DNA from: Tsukamurella sp. PLM1
Lineage (GTDB): Bacteria; Actinomycetota; Actinomycetes; Mycobacteriales; Mycobacteriaceae
Reading direction: 5' to 3'
Assembly (NCBI RefSeq): GCF_023168325.1
Contig: NZ_AP025688.1
Coordinates: forward strand, 3,720,001 to 3,784,000
DNA: 64,000 bases
Notes under the pieces: generated by a model
Database searches by the model: none
Told to the model about the DNA's origin: nothing
Seen by the model: the letters and a program-made list of their open reading frames with translations, nothing else
In this document: in pieces, positions 19,141 to 28,280 of the stretch
Layout: each line of letters starts with the position of its first letter
Position numbering within the stretch: the first letter of the stretch is position 1
Translations under genes and position numbers: made by a program

Positions 19141-19886
19141 GGCTTGCGCGCCGTGACGAACTGACCCTGCCCGCTGATGGTCTGTTGCACGTCGACGAGC
19201 CCGTATTCGCGCAGCCAGCCGGTGATCTCGTCCTTGCCGAACCAGCGGAAGCCGGAGACCCGCTCCGCGGTCGACGATCCGAGGACCGAGGTGAGCGGCG
19301 TCTGCAGCGAGGTGAACAGCGCGACGCGGCCGCCCGGTTTCGTGACGCGGCAGATCTCGCGGACGGCGATCCGTGGCGCGGGGATCAGGTAGAGCGCGGC
19401 GAGGCAGGCCACGGTGTCGAACGCGCCGTCGGCGAACGGGACGTCGAGGGCGCTGCCACGCACGTAGGCGACGCGGCGGTCGTCGGCGTTGTCCCGGACC
19501 GCCCGCTGCAGCATCGCCTCGGAGACGTCGAGGCCCACGACCACACCCTCGTCGCTGAGCTTGCGGGCCAGCGGCTTGGTGTACAGCCCGGCCCGCAGGC
19601 CACGTCGAGCAGCTTCTGGTCGCCACGGCCGGCGAGCTCGTCGAGCAGCAGGTCCTGCCGGCTCAGCGTGCCGCTGCCGCCCAGACTGAACAGCCGGGTG
19701 AACGCGGGCCGCCAGGCCTTCTCGTACACCGCGGCCAGCGGGATTGTGCATCAGCGCGTTGCTCAGCCCGGTCGGCTTCGCGCTCTCGGGCGCGAGCACA
19801 TCAAGATATCCGTGGCTGCGGTCCGGCTCGCGGCCGAGTCGCCCCGGATCGAGCATCGACTCCACCCGGTCGAGTGCGCTGGTCAT
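19134..19886 (-). CDS. Class I SAM-dependent methyltransferase (two frame breaks)
   Basis: About 250 residues when repaired. The SAM-binding motif LLDVACGPGLYTKPLARKL, acidic strand-2 end VVVGLDVSEAML and RVTKPGGRVALFT (post-strand-4) are those of UbiE/Methyltransf_11-type enzymes. The start (MTSALDRVESMLDPGRLG) and the C-terminal half share one frame, but the middle lies in another. One extra base at 19740-19742 and one missing at about 19585-19592 compensate. Both are in short C or G runs, so sequencing error is likely. It lies next to fadB2, near where mycobacteria carry mycolate methyltransferases, but it lacks their signature length. Confidence 0.75.
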   Translation of the reverse strand: MTSALDRVESMLDPGRLGREPDRSHGYLDVLAPESAKPTGLSNALMHNPAGRGVREGLAARVHPAVQSGRQRHAEPAGPAARRARRPWRPEAARRGLRAGLYTKPLARKLSDEGVVVGLDVSEAMLQRAVRDNADDRRVAYVRGSALDVPFADGAFDTVACLAALYLIPAPRIAVREICRVTKPGGRVALFTSLQTPLTSVLGSSTAERVSGFRWFGKDEITGWLREYGLVDVQQTISGQGQFVTARKPQ

Positions 19887-19950
19887 GGAGCCACGCTAGC
19901 GCGCCCACCCCCGCGCCGGGCCGGGACGGCGCACCGTCGGCCCCCACCCG

Positions 19951-20015
19951 TGACTTAACAGCGTTAGCCCACACGGTTTCCTGCGAGAACGTCTGCGGCT
20001 AACGCTGTTAAGTCA
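19951..20015. repeat. Perfect 19-bp inverted repeat between genes
   Basis: Left arm TGACTTAACAGCGTTAGCC (19951-19969) and right arm 19997-20015 are exact reverse complements around a 27-nt loop. The arms are A+T-rich against a G+C-rich background. It lies between the start of the methyltransferase gene (19886) and the end of fadB2 (20029), both leftward. It could terminate fadB2 transcription or be a protein-binding site. No U tract is present. Confidence 0.75.
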
Positions 20016-20028
20016 GGACGACGACGGC

Positions 20029-20898
20029 CTACTTGGCCGGGTACTCGTAGATGCCGCGGCCCGACTTCTTGCCGACGTAGCCGGCCTCCACCAGGCGCAG
20101 CAGCAGCGGCGGCGCGGCGTACGTGGGCTCCTTGTACTCGGCGTACATCGCGTCGGCGATGAACTTCACCGTGTCGAGGCCGACGAGGTCGGCCAGCTTG
20201 AGCGGGCCCATCGGGTGCGCGCAGCCGAGCATCATGCCCTTGTCGATGTCCTCGGCGGTCGCGAAGCCCGACTCGTACATGCGGATCGCGGACAGCAGGT
20301 ACGGCACGAGCAGCGCGTTGACGATGAAGCCCGACCGGTCCGTCGCCCGGACGACCTGCTTGCCCAGCACCTCGGACGCGAACTTCTCGGCGCGCGCCGC
20401 GGCGGCCTCGGACGTCGAGAGCGAACTGATCACCTCGACCAGCGGCAGTACCGGCACCGGGTTGAAGAAGTGCAGGCCCAGCACACGCCCCGGGTTCTTC
20501 GTGGCGGTGGCGATGCGCTGGATCGGCAGCGACGAGGTGTTGGACGCGAGCACGGCGTCGGGGTCGGTGACGACCTCGTCGAGCTTGCCGAAGATCTCCG
20601 CCTTGACGACCTCGTTCTCGACGATCGCCTCGACCACCAGCTGGCGGTCGGCGAAGTCGGCGAGATCAGTGGTGAACTTCAGCCGCTCGGCGGCCTGGTC
20701 GCGCTCGCGCTCGGTGATCTTGCCGCTGGACACAGCGCGGTCCAGCGACTTGAGGATGCGCGCGCGGCCGCCGGCCGCGAGCTCCTCGGTGGCCTCCCAG
20801 ACCAGCACGTCGGCGCCGGCGCGGGCCGACACCTCGGCGATGCCGCCGCCCATCTGGCCGGCGCCCACGACGCCGACGCGCGAAATAGCTTGACTCAT
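20029..20898 (-). CDS. fadB2: 3-hydroxybutyryl-CoA dehydrogenase
   Basis: A 289-residue NAD(P)-dependent enzyme that interconverts acetoacetyl-CoA and 3-hydroxybutyryl-CoA. The nucleotide motif VGVVGAGQMGGGIAEV is at residues 8-23. NTSSLPI, GLHFFNPVPVLPLVEV (catalytic His) and the C-terminal dimerisation domain with GCAHPMGPLKLADLVGLD follow. It sits directly downstream of isocitrate lyase as in M. tuberculosis (Rv0468 after Rv0467). I start it at the ATG at 20898; the longer reading is not supported. Confidence 0.92.
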   Translation of the reverse strand: MSQAISRVGVVGAGQMGGGIAEVSARAGADVLVWEATEELAAGGRARILKSLDRAVSSGKITERERDQAAERLKFTTDLADFADRQLVVEAIVENEVVKAEIFGKLDEVVTDPDAVLASNTSSLPIQRIATATKNPGRVLGLHFFNPVPVLPLVEVISSLSTSEAAAARAEKFASEVLGKQVVRATDRSGFIVNALLVPYLLSAIRMYESGFATAEDIDKGMMLGCAHPMGPLKLADLVGLDTVKFIADAMYAEYKEPTYAAPPLLLRLVEAGYVGKKSGRGIYEYPAK

Positions 20899-20981
20899 AT
20901 GACTTTCCTTACGTGACAACCGCTCAAGGCGAGACGAGGGTAACTCTGCAGGGGTACGCCCAAGACGTACGCACCTACGCC

Positions 20982-21017
20982 ACAGGCGGCCCGCGACGTG
21001 AGTCACGGACCGCCTGT
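20982..21017 (-). terminator. Hairpin between aceA and fadB2
   Basis: ACAGGCGG (20982-20989) pairs with CCGCCTGT (21010-21017) across a 20-nt loop, just past the aceA stop. The stem is modest and has no U tract, so it may only attenuate read-through into fadB2. Confidence 0.4.
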
Positions 21018-21056
21018 TGATCGGCTAGATTCCCGGGGAGGCGGGCCTGCCGATTC

Positions 21057-22349
21057 CTAGTGGAACTGGCCCTCCTCGGTCGAGCCCTTGAGCGCCGCGG
21101 TGGACGTGTTGGGGTCGACGGTGGTGGCGATGCGGTCGAAGTAGCCGGCGCCGACCTCGCGCTGGTGCTTGGTGGCGGTGTAGCCGCGCTCCTCGGCAGC
21201 GAACTCGCGCTCCTGCAGGTCGACGTAGGCGGTCATGCCCTCGCGCGCGTAGCCGTGCGCCAGGTCGAACATCGAGTAGTTGAGGGCGTGGAAGCCGGCC
21301 AGCGTGATGAACTGGAAGGTGAAGCCCATCGCGCCCAGCTCCTTCTGGAACTTGGCGATGGTCGAGTCGTCCAGCGCCTGCTTCCAGTTGAACGACGGCG
21401 AGCAGTTGTAGGACAGCAGCTGGTCCGGGAACTCGGCCTTGACGCCCTCGGCGAACTTCTTGGCGACCTCGAGGTCCGGAACGCCGGTCTCCATCCAGAT
21501 CATGTCCGCGTACGGCGCGTAGGCCTTGGCGCGGGCGATGCAGGGCTCGATGCCGTTCTTGACGTTGTAGAAGCCCTCGGCGGTGCGCTCACCGGTCACG
21601 AACGGCTTGTCGCGATCGTCGACGTCCGAGGTGATCAGGGTGGCGGCCTCGGCGTCGGTGCGCGCGATGACGACGGTCGGGGTGTTCGACACGTCGGCGG
21701 CCAGGCGGGCCGAGGTCAGGGTGCGAATGTGCTGCTGGGTGGGGATGAGCACCTTGCCACCGAGGTGGCCGCACTTCTTCTCCGAGGCGAGCTGATCCTC
21801 CCAGTGGGTACCGGCGGCACCCGCGGCGATCATGGCCTTCTGCAGCTCGTAGACGTTCAGGGCGCCACCGAAACCGGCCTCGCCGTCGGCCACGATCGGC
21901 ACGACCCAGTTGTCGACCGAGTTGTCACCCTCGACGCGGGCGATCTCGTCGGCACGGAGCATGGCGTTGTTGATGCGACGCACGACCGACGGCACCGAGT
22001 TGGCCGGGTACAGCGACTGGTCGGGGTAGGTGTGGCCCGAGAGGTTCGCGTCACCGGCGACCTGCCAGCCGGAGAGGTAGATCGCCTTGAGACCGGCGCG
22101 CACCTGCTGCACGGCCATGTTGCCGGTGAGGGCGCCCAGCGCGTTGATGTACGAGCCGTCCCCCTTGGTGACGCCCTCCCAGAGGATCTCCGCGCCACGG
22201 GTCGCGAGCGTGTTGGCCTCGACGACGCTGCCCTGCAGCTCGGCGACCTGCTCGGCGGTGTACTCGCGCGTGATGCCCTTCCAGCGCGGGTTGGTGTCCC
22301 AATCCTGCTGGATCTCGGCGGCGGTCCTCGGCTGTCCGACGGTGCTCAT
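21057..22349 (-). CDS. aceA: Isocitrate lyase
   Basis: A 430-residue glyoxylate-shunt enzyme that splits isocitrate to glyoxylate and succinate during growth on acetate or fatty acids. The catalytic loop [17 protein letters not shown] has the active-site Cys, and [10 protein letters not shown] and [10 protein letters not shown] complete the site. Length and sequence match M. tuberculosis Icl1. I start at [13 protein letters not shown] (22349). A GACGGTGC word overlaps the first codons. It is divergent from ramB across 406 bp, the classic regulator-target pair. Confidence 0.97.
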   Translation of the reverse strand: MSTVGQPRTAAEIQQDWDTNPRWKGITREYTAEQVAELQGSVVEANTLATRGAEILWEGVTKGDGSYINALGALTGNMAVQQVRAGLKAIYLSGWQVAGDANLSGHTYPDQSLYPANSVPSVVRRINNAMLRADEIARVEGDNSVDNWVVPIVADGEAGFGGALNVYELQKAMIAAGAAGTHWEDQLASEKKCGHLGGKVLIPTQQHIRTLTSARLAADVSNTPTVVIARTDAEAATLITSDVDDRDKPFVTGERTAEGFYNVKNGIEPCIARAKAYAPYADMIWMETGVPDLEVAKKFAEGVKAEFPDQLLSYNCSPSFNWKQALDDSTIAKFQKELGAMGFTFQFITLAGFHALNYSMFDLAHGYAREGMTAYVDLQEREFAAEERGYTATKHQREVGAGYFDRIATTVDPNTSTAALKGSTEEGQFH

Positions 22350-22674
22350 TGGCTCCCCGTTCTTCTGCTCTAGTCGATAGCGGATCTGATCGGCCACCAG
22401 GAGGCTGAGCGAGGGGCTATCGCTAACCCGATTCGCAGTCCCGGCGTTGCGCCGTCACCCACTGTGCCACACCTAAAGCTGCAGGCCAAGACGGTCGAGG
22501 GTGCCAAAGCAAGCCATGAAATCACCGCGATCCTGCTAATCCTGCGAAGACCAGTGATCAACCCCGGAGGAAAAGTACGCGCGTACTGGGAGTTTGTGGC
22601 GGCCCGCCGCCGAGCCCTCCGACCCGTTTCCCGACGGTCCGCCGCCGCCCCGCCCGGGCATCCCAGGGCCGTTC

Positions 22675-22690
22675 TGTGACACACATCACC
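22675..22690. promoter_or_regulatory. CRP/GlxR-type operator
   Basis: TGTGACACACATCACC matches the TGTGA-N6-TCACA consensus at 9 of the 10 half-site bases. In Corynebacterium and Mycobacterium the cAMP-responsive GlxR/Crp protein controls aceA through sites of this form. It lies about 80 bp upstream of ramB. Confidence 0.6.
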
Positions 22691-22742
22691 GCAAAGTGGC
22701 ACGCGAACCCCCGTAACCCCTCGGTAGCAGGTACTCCAAGGT

Positions 22743-22755
22743 TAAAATTAGCTGC
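22743..22755 (+). promoter_or_regulatory. Leaderless-type -10 element of ramB
   Basis: TAAAAT at 22743-22748 leaves 7 nt before the ATG at 22756, so transcription would start at or next to the A of the start codon. No Shine-Dalgarno is visible. Confidence 0.55.
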
Positions 22756-24156
22756 ATGTCCAAGACCTTCGTGGGCGCTCGCCTGAGGGGCCTGCGCAAG
22801 GAGCGCGGGCTGTCGCAGGCATCCCTCGCGGAGGCGCTGGAGATCTCCCCGTCGTACCTGAACCAGATCGAGCACGACGTGCGGCCGCTCAGCGTGCCGG
22901 TACTGCTGAAGATCACCGACGTGTTCGGCGTCGACACCTCGTTCTTCAACTCCCAGGACCAGACGCGGCTGATCGCCGAGTTGCGCGAGGTCACGATGGA
23001 CGTGGACGCGCCCACCAGCACCGACGAGCTGTCCGAGCTCGCGCGCGATCATCCCGGCTTCGCCCGCGCTATGGTCGCCCTGCACCGGCGCTACCTCGGG
23101 GCCGCCGATCAGCTCGCACAGGTCACCGACGGCCGCAACGACCCGGGGGCGCGCGGCAGCATCCCCAACCCGCACGAGGAGGTGCGGGACTTCTTCTACC
23201 AGCGGCAGAACTACTTCCACGAGCTCGACGTCGCGGCCGAGGAACTCACGGCGCGCATGCGCATGCACAGCGCGGACGTGCGGACCGAGATCGTCACCCG
23301 CCTCGAGGCCGTGCACAACGTGTCGATCCGGCGCCGCGTCGACCTCGGCGACACCGTGCTGCACCGCTACGACCCGCGCACCCACGTTCTTGAGATCAAC
23401 CGGCACCTGTCCAGCGGCCAGCAGGTGTTCAAGATGGCCGCCGAACTCGCCTACCTCGAGTGCGGGCGCGAGATCGACGCGCTGATCGACGGTGCCGCCT
23501 TCGGATCCGACGAGGCCCGCAGCCTCGCGCGGCTCGGGCTCGCCAACTACTACGCCGCCGCTGTCGTGCTGCCGTACACCCAATTCCACGGCGCCGCGGA
23601 GGAGTTCCAGTACGACATCGAACGGCTGTCCGCGTTCTTCTCCGTGAGCTACGAGACCATCGCGCACCGTCTGTCCACCCTGCAGCGGCCGAACCTGCGG
23701 GGCGTTCCCCTGTCGTTCGTCCGCGTCGACCGCGCGGGCAACATGAGCAAGCGGCAGAGTTCCACCGGCTTCCACTTCTCCGCGTCGGGCGGCACGTGCC
23801 CGCTGTGGAACGTGTACGAGACCTTCGCGTGGCCGGGCAAGATCATCACCCAGATCGTGGAGATGCCGGACGGCCGCAACTACCTGTGGGTCGCGCGCAC
23901 CGTCGAGCGCCGGGCCGCACGGTACGGCCAGCCGGGCAAGACCTTCGCGATCGGCATCGGCTGCGAGCTGCGGCACGCGCATCGCCTGGTCTACGCGCGC
24001 GGCCTCGACCTCACGAACCCGGACCCCACCCCCATCGGCGCCGGCTGCCGCGTGTGCGAACGGTCCGGCTGCCCCCAGCGCGCGTTCCCCGCCATCGGCA
24101 AGCCGTTGGATATCGACGAGCACCGCTCCACGGTGTCCCCCTACCTCGTCCGGTAG
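22756..24156 (+). CDS. ramB: RamB-type regulator of acetate metabolism
   Basis: A 466-residue regulator. The N-terminal XRE helix-turn-helix (about 8-62; RLRGLRKERGLSQASLAEAL, SPSYLNQIE) is followed by a peptidase-like DUF955 core and a C-terminal Cys-rich segment (GCRVCERSGCPQRAFP) of the short-chain acyl-CoA regulator family. RamB represses or tunes aceA/aceB in Corynebacterium and icl1 in M. tuberculosis (Rv0465c); the divergent placement to aceA here supports the same job. The conserved C-terminal Cys residues may bind a metal or sense a ligand. Confidence 0.93.
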   Translation: MSKTFVGARLRGLRKERGLSQASLAEALEISPSYLNQIEHDVRPLSVPVLLKITDVFGVDTSFFNSQDQTRLIAELREVTMDVDAPTSTDELSELARDHPGFARAMVALHRRYLGAADQLAQVTDGRNDPGARGSIPNPHEEVRDFFYQRQNYFHELDVAAEELTARMRMHSADVRTEIVTRLEAVHNVSIRRRVDLGDTVLHRYDPRTHVLEINRHLSSGQQVFKMAAELAYLECGREIDALIDGAAFGSDEARSLARLGLANYYAAAVVLPYTQFHGAAEEFQYDIERLSAFFSVSYETIAHRLSTLQRPNLRGVPLSFVRVDRAGNMSKRQSSTGFHFSASGGTCPLWNVYETFAWPGKIITQIVEMPDGRNYLWVARTVERRAARYGQPGKTFAIGIGCELRHAHRLVYARGLDLTNPDPTPIGAGCRVCERSGCPQRAFPAIGKPLDIDEHRSTVSPYLVR

Positions 24157-24228
24157 GTCCCCGCGCCCTCCGGCCCGACGGTGCCGCGGCCTTCCGGCCG
24201 GCGATCGCCCAGGCGGTAACGTCGGGTC

Positions 24229-24753
24229 ATGACACCGCGCGTGACTCCCGGCGGACTCCGCCAACTCGGCCCGATCAACTACGCCATCGCCCGGATCGGC
24301 GCGAAGGCCATCCGCGCCGACGACATGCACCTGTTCTCCACGCTCGGCCGCACCAAGCGGCTGTTCGTCGGCTGGCTCGGCTACTCCGGCATGCTCATGC
24401 CCTTCGGCGCGCTGAAGCGCTCGGAATCGGAGACCGTGATCGTCCGCGTCGCCCACCTGCGCGGCAGCACCTACGAGCTGGGGCATCACCGGCGGATCGG
24501 CGCCCGCGCCGGGCTCACCGACACGCAGTTCGAGCGCATCTTCGACGGCTCCGGCTGGGACGACCGCAGCGCCGCGCTGCTCGACGTGGTCACCGAACTG
24601 GTCGACGAGAAGGCGGTCACCGACGAGTCGTGGGCGCGCCTCGCCGCGTTCTACGACGAGCGCAGGCTGGTGGAGATCGTCATGCTCGCCACCAACTACG
24701 ACGGTCTCGCCACCGCGATCGACGTCCTCGGCATCCAGCCGGAGCGACAGTGA
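24229..24753 (+). CDS. Carboxymuconolactone decarboxylase / AhpD-like protein
   Basis: A 174-residue all-helical protein. The AhpD-like pattern is present around VRVAHLRGSTYELGHHRRIG (Glu and His of the usual ExxxxH proton relay), but the CxxC of true AhpD is absent, so a peroxidase-reductase role is unlikely. The position after ramB matches M. tuberculosis Rv0464c. TAACGT at 24217 lies 6 nt before the ATG, again a leaderless pattern. Substrate unknown. Confidence 0.75.
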   Translation: MTPRVTPGGLRQLGPINYAIARIGAKAIRADDMHLFSTLGRTKRLFVGWLGYSGMLMPFGALKRSESETVIVRVAHLRGSTYELGHHRRIGARAGLTDTQFERIFDGSGWDDRSAALLDVVTELVDEKAVTDESWARLAAFYDERRLVEIVMLATNYDGLATAIDVLGIQPERQ

Positions 24754-24849
24754 CCGCGTCGACGCCGTCGACCGGGCTGCTCACCCCGACCAGCAGGACC
24801 ACTGCGCCCCGACGGCACGGTCGTGACCGTGGCCGGCCCCCGCGCTGAC

Positions 24850-24927
24850 CGCTCACGATATCGAGTTCTGCTGCGTCAGAGGTGTCGTCCTGCACGTCTG
24901 ACGCAGCAGAACTCGAATTCGTGAGCG
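24850..24927. terminator. Long hairpin between convergent genes
   Basis: Arms 24850-24880 and 24897-24927 (31 nt each) are reverse complements except for two adjacent positions (GATATCG against GAATTCG), around a 16-nt loop. It sits between the end of the AhpD-like gene and the end of ectD, so it could terminate both. There is no U tract; its length is unusual for a simple terminator. Confidence 0.65.
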
Positions 24928-24928
24928 C

Positions 24929-25801
24929 CTACCGCGTCGCCAGGTACTCCGGGCGACGCGCGTCGGCGGCGAACGGCTCCTGAAGCGCGTTCGACACCGC
25001 GTTGAACACCACGAACAGGTTCGACCGCGGGTAGGGCGAGATGTTCCCCGCGGAGGCGTGCAGGCAGTTGCAGTCGAAGTAGAGCGCGCTGCCCGCGCCG
25101 CCGGTGATCTGCTCGATGCCGTACTCGTCGGCCATCGCGGCGATGTCGCTCTCCTCCGGCGTGCCGAACGGCGGCCGGTACGACTTGAGCGACTCGAGGT
25201 GGTACTCGCCGGGCGTGCGCCCGACGCAGGAGACGAACCGGCGGTGGGAGCCGGGCATGATCATCAGCGAGCCGTTGAAGGGCGTGTTCGGCGTGAGCGC
25301 CAGCGAGACGCTCACCGCACGCGGGGAGGGCATCCCGTCCTCGGCGTGCCAGGTCTCGAAGTCACTGTGCCAGTAGAAGGGGCCGCCGGCGAAGCCCGGC
25401 TTGAGGTTGACCCGGCTCTGGTGCACGTAGACGTCATCGCCGAGCAGCTGCCGGGCGACGCCCGACACCTCGTCGCGGGCGATGATCGCCGCGATCCTGT
25501 CGCTGAGCTCGTGCACCGCGAACACCGACCGCACGCTGCCGTCGGAGGTCTCGCGGATCACCCGCTCGTCGTCGCCGAGCCGGGTGGTCACGGCGTCGAT
25601 CTCGGCGCGCACGTCTCGGATGTCGTCGGCGCCGAGCACGCCTTCCACGCTGCGGAAGCCGTTCGCGGCGAAATCGTCGACGGCGGTGTCGGACCAGGGA
25701 CCGGAGCGGCCGGGCCAGACGACGGGGTCGTGCCGGTCGTGGATCTCGCTATGGTCGACGCGCGTCGGGTAGTTGTCGGTGAGCGTCGCTGCGTTGTTCA
25801 T
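24929..25801 (-). CDS. ectD: Ectoine hydroxylase (Fe(II)/2-oxoglutarate dioxygenase)
   Basis: A 290-residue non-haem iron enzyme converting ectoine to 5-hydroxyectoine. The EctD signature FYWHSDFETWHAEDGMPS carries the His and Asp iron ligands; the second His is in CNCLHASAGNISPYPRSN, which also holds the 2-oxoglutarate-binding Arg. The start is the ATG at 25801. No ectA, ectB or ectC is in the window, so substrate must come from genes elsewhere or from uptake. The window does not show which. Confidence 0.9.
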   Translation of the reverse strand: MNNAATLTDNYPTRVDHSEIHDRHDPVVWPGRSGPWSDTAVDDFAANGFRSVEGVLGADDIRDVRAEIDAVTTRLGDDERVIRETSDGSVRSVFAVHELSDRIAAIIARDEVSGVARQLLGDDVYVHQSRVNLKPGFAGGPFYWHSDFETWHAEDGMPSPRAVSVSLALTPNTPFNGSLMIMPGSHRRFVSCVGRTPGEYHLESLKSYRPPFGTPEESDIAAMADEYGIEQITGGAGSALYFDCNCLHASAGNISPYPRSNLFVVFNAVSNALQEPFAADARRPEYLATR

Positions 25802-25958
25802 CGATTCCTTCCGTCCGGGCAGTGCGCTTTCCACTGCGTGCCTCGCGGCGCGGACGTGAGGACGGTGACCGATGCCCTTTCTCGACCCGGCGCCGTGGCC
25901 ACGCCACGCCGCGGTCCCGACCATGCCAGGGTCCGGCACGAGTGTCCAACTCAGCCGT

Positions 25959-26792
25959 TCAGTCCCACCAGAACGACCAGTGCGTCCACTCGGAAAGCCC
26001 CTCCCGGTAGGCGTCGGCGCCCTCGCCACGGTCGACGTTGTCCGGGCACACCGCGTAGTGCTCGGAGAGCACGCCGTCGAGTTGGTCCGGCGCCTGCGGC
26101 GGACGGGCGACCTGCAGCATCAGGCTGTCGTAGCCGATCGACACCGGCACCGCGCCGAACCGCTCCTCCCAGGAGCGCAGCACCGCGGCGATGTCGGCGC
26201 CACACCCCCTCGTCGCTCGCGCCGAGCCAGCCGAGCGCATGTGGCACGTCGGCGGGCCGCGCGACGGGGACGAGCAGCAGTGCGCCCTCTCCCTCCACGT
26301 CCAGCGAACCGGCGGCGGGGTCCGCGCCGGGCGTCGCCGCGGCGAGCGCGGTCACCGCGGCGGGCCGGTCGGGGTCGGCGTCGGGATCCTCGTTCGCAAT
26401 GTTCTCCGCGCCGAGCCGCAGCAACACCGGCAGGGCGTCCCCGACGGTGCCCTGCGGCCCGGCCAACTCCCCGTCGCCCCACGGCTGCCCGAGGTCGCCG
26501 ATGCTCCACGCGGCGTCGTCGGCGGCCTCCCGGGAACGTCGCCGTCCCAGGAGTCGGGGCCGTCCTGTCCGCGGCCATGGGCCTGCAGCGGCCACAGCCC
26601 GGTGGTGCCGAACACGGCGGCGAGGTCCCGGATCAGCTGGTTCAGCCGCTCGGCCGGGATCACGCCGGTGCTGATCCAGGCGAGATCGGCCCCGCCCTGG
26701 GACTGAACGAGCCGCCCCGGCGGGAGTGTCACTCCGCCGACCTCTTCGGCATCGGCGGCGGGGACCTTTCCAGCGGTGGCACGGAACATCAT
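25959..26792 (-). CDS. DUF4253 protein (two frame breaks)
   Basis: About 277 residues when repaired: MMFRATAGKVPAADAEEVGG at the start, a central EGALLLVPVARPADVPHALGW, and the DUF4253 C-terminal signature EERFGAVPVSIGYDSLMLQV ... SEWTHWSFWWD. Breaks lie in a run near 26526-26533 (one base missing) and near 26199-26203. Function unknown; DUF4253 proteins are often linked to immunity or toxin neighbourhoods, but nothing here supports that. It is separated from ectD by about 157 bp and lies downstream of lpd. Confidence 0.7.
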
Positions 26793-26818
26793 CGGGCTCC
26801 TTCGGTTCGACAAGGCGA

Positions 26819-26852
26819 CGGCCCGGCACCGTCGGGAGACGATGCCGGGCCG
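26819..26852 (-). terminator. Hairpin terminator of lpd
   Basis: CGGCCCGGCA (26819-26828) pairs with TGCCGGGCCG (26843-26852) across a 14-nt loop, 15 bp past the lpd stop at 26868. A strong G+C stem without a U tract, the usual actinobacterial form. Confidence 0.7.
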
Positions 26853-26867
26853 CCGGGGAGAACGTTC

Positions 26868-28250
26868 CTACAGGTTGATCATGTGGCCGGCGAGACCGTG
26901 GATCGACTCCTGCAGCGCCTCGGACAGGGTCGGGTGCGTGTGCACGTTGCGGGCCAACTCGTTGACGGTGAGGTCCCACTTCTGCGCGAGGGTCAGCTCG
27001 GGCAGAAGTTCGGAGACGTCGGGGCCGATGAGATGGCCGCCGAGCAGCTCGCCGTACTTGGCGTCGGAGACCAGCTTGACGAAGCCGACCGCGTCGCCGA
27101 GGCCCTGGGCCTTGCCGTTCGCGGTGTACGGGAAGGTCGCGGTCTTGACGTCGTAGCCCTCGTCGCGCGCCTGCTGCTCGGTGAGGCCGAACGAGGCGAC
27201 CTGCGGCTGGCAGAAGGTGGCGCGCGGCATCATGCGGTAGTCGCCCAGCGTCTGGGTCTCCGCGCCGGCGATGGTCTCCGCCGCCACGACGCCCTGCGCC
27301 TCGGCGACGTGCGCCAGCTGCAGCTTCGCGGTGACGTCGCCGATGGCGTACACGCCGGGCACGTTGGTGCGCATGTGGTCGTCGATGGCGATGGCGCCGC
27401 GCTCGGTGAGGGCGACGCCCGTCTTCTCCAGGCCGAAGCCCTCGACGCGCGGGGCGAAGCCGATCGACATGAGCACCTTGCTCACCGTGATCTCACCGGG
27501 TCCCTTGGGACCGGTGTACTTCACGACGACCTGGCTGCCCTGGTCGTCGACCGACTCGACCTTGGTGGAGGTCAGGATGTTCACGCCCAGCTTCTTGTAC
27601 TGCTTGGCGATCTCCTTGGAGACGTCCGCGTCCTCGTTGGGCAGCGCGCGATCGAGGAACTCGATGATGGTGACGTCCACGCCGTAGTTCTTCAGGACGT
27701 AGGCGAACTCCATGCCGATGGCGCCGGCGCCCACGATGGCGATCGACTCGGGCAGGTCGCGGGTGAGGATCTGTTCCTCGTAGGTGACCACGTTGTCCGA
27801 CAGCGTGACCCCCGGCAGGAGGCGCACCGTCGAGCCCGTGTCGATGATGATGTTGTCGCCCGTCACCGTCTGATCGCCCACCTGGATGGTGTGCGCGTCC
27901 ACGAAGACGCCGTAGCCGTTGATCTCGGTGATCTTGTTCTTCTTCATCAGGAAGTGAACGCCCTTGACGATCCCCTCCGACACCTTGCGGCTGCGGTCGA
28001 ACGCGGCCCCGAAGTCGAACGAGACGTCGCCGGAGATACCGAACAGCTTCGCCTTGTGCGTGAAGGTGTGCGCCAGCTCGGCGTTCTTCAGGAGCGCCTT
28101 CGACGGGATGCAGCCCACGTTCAGGCACACACCGCCCCAGTACTTCTCCTCGATGACCGCGACCTTCTGCCCGAGTTGGGCGGCGCGAATAGCGGCGACG
28201 TAGCCTCCTGGGCCGGCGCCGAGAACAACAGTGTCAAAGTGATCAGCCAC
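26868..28250 (-). CDS. lpd: Dihydrolipoyl dehydrogenase
   Basis: A 460-residue flavoprotein disulfide reductase, the E3 of pyruvate and 2-oxoglutarate dehydrogenase complexes (and of peroxynitrite reductase in mycobacteria). The FAD motif [20 protein letters not shown], redox pair [16 protein letters not shown] motif [15 protein letters not shown] and the C-terminal His-Glu relay HAHPTLSE-type segment ([14 protein letters not shown]) are intact. The GTG at 28250 (VADHFDTVV) is the natural start; the longer reading is antisense. It corresponds to Rv0462 and is divergent from the peptidase gene. Confidence 0.95.
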   Translation of the reverse strand: MADHFDTVVLGAGPGGYVAAIRAAQLGQKVAVIEEKYWGGVCLNVGCIPSKALLKNAELAHTFTHKAKLFGISGDVSFDFGAAFDRSRKVSEGIVKGVHFLMKKNKITEINGYGVFVDAHTIQVGDQTVTGDNIIIDTGSTVRLLPGVTLSDNVVTYEEQILTRDLPESIAIVGAGAIGMEFAYVLKNYGVDVTIIEFLDRALPNEDADVSKEIAKQYKKLGVNILTSTKVESVDDQGSQVVVKYTGPKGPGEITVSKVLMSIGFAPRVEGFGLEKTGVALTERGAIAIDDHMRTNVPGVYAIGDVTAKLQLAHVAEAQGVVAAETIAGAETQTLGDYRMMPRATFCQPQVASFGLTEQQARDEGYDVKTATFPYTANGKAQGLGDAVGFVKLVSDAKYGELLGGHLIGPDVSELLPELTLAQKWDLTVNELARNVHTHPTLSEALQESIHGLAGHMINL

Positions 28251-28280
28251 GGCATTCAGGGTAGCCCTACTGTGGTGATC

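Larger units (their letters stand above)
22350..22755. promoter_or_regulatory. aceA-ramB divergent control region
   Basis: A 406-bp gap that must carry both promoters. I see a CRP/GlxR-type site at 22675-22690 and, 6 nt further on, a GCAAAGTGGC patch (22692-22701; reverse complement CACTTTGC) that partly resembles the AAACTTTGC core reported for RamB sites in Corynebacterium. A TAAAAT -10 hexamer for ramB lies at 22743-22748. No convincing open frame is present. Confidence 0.6.
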
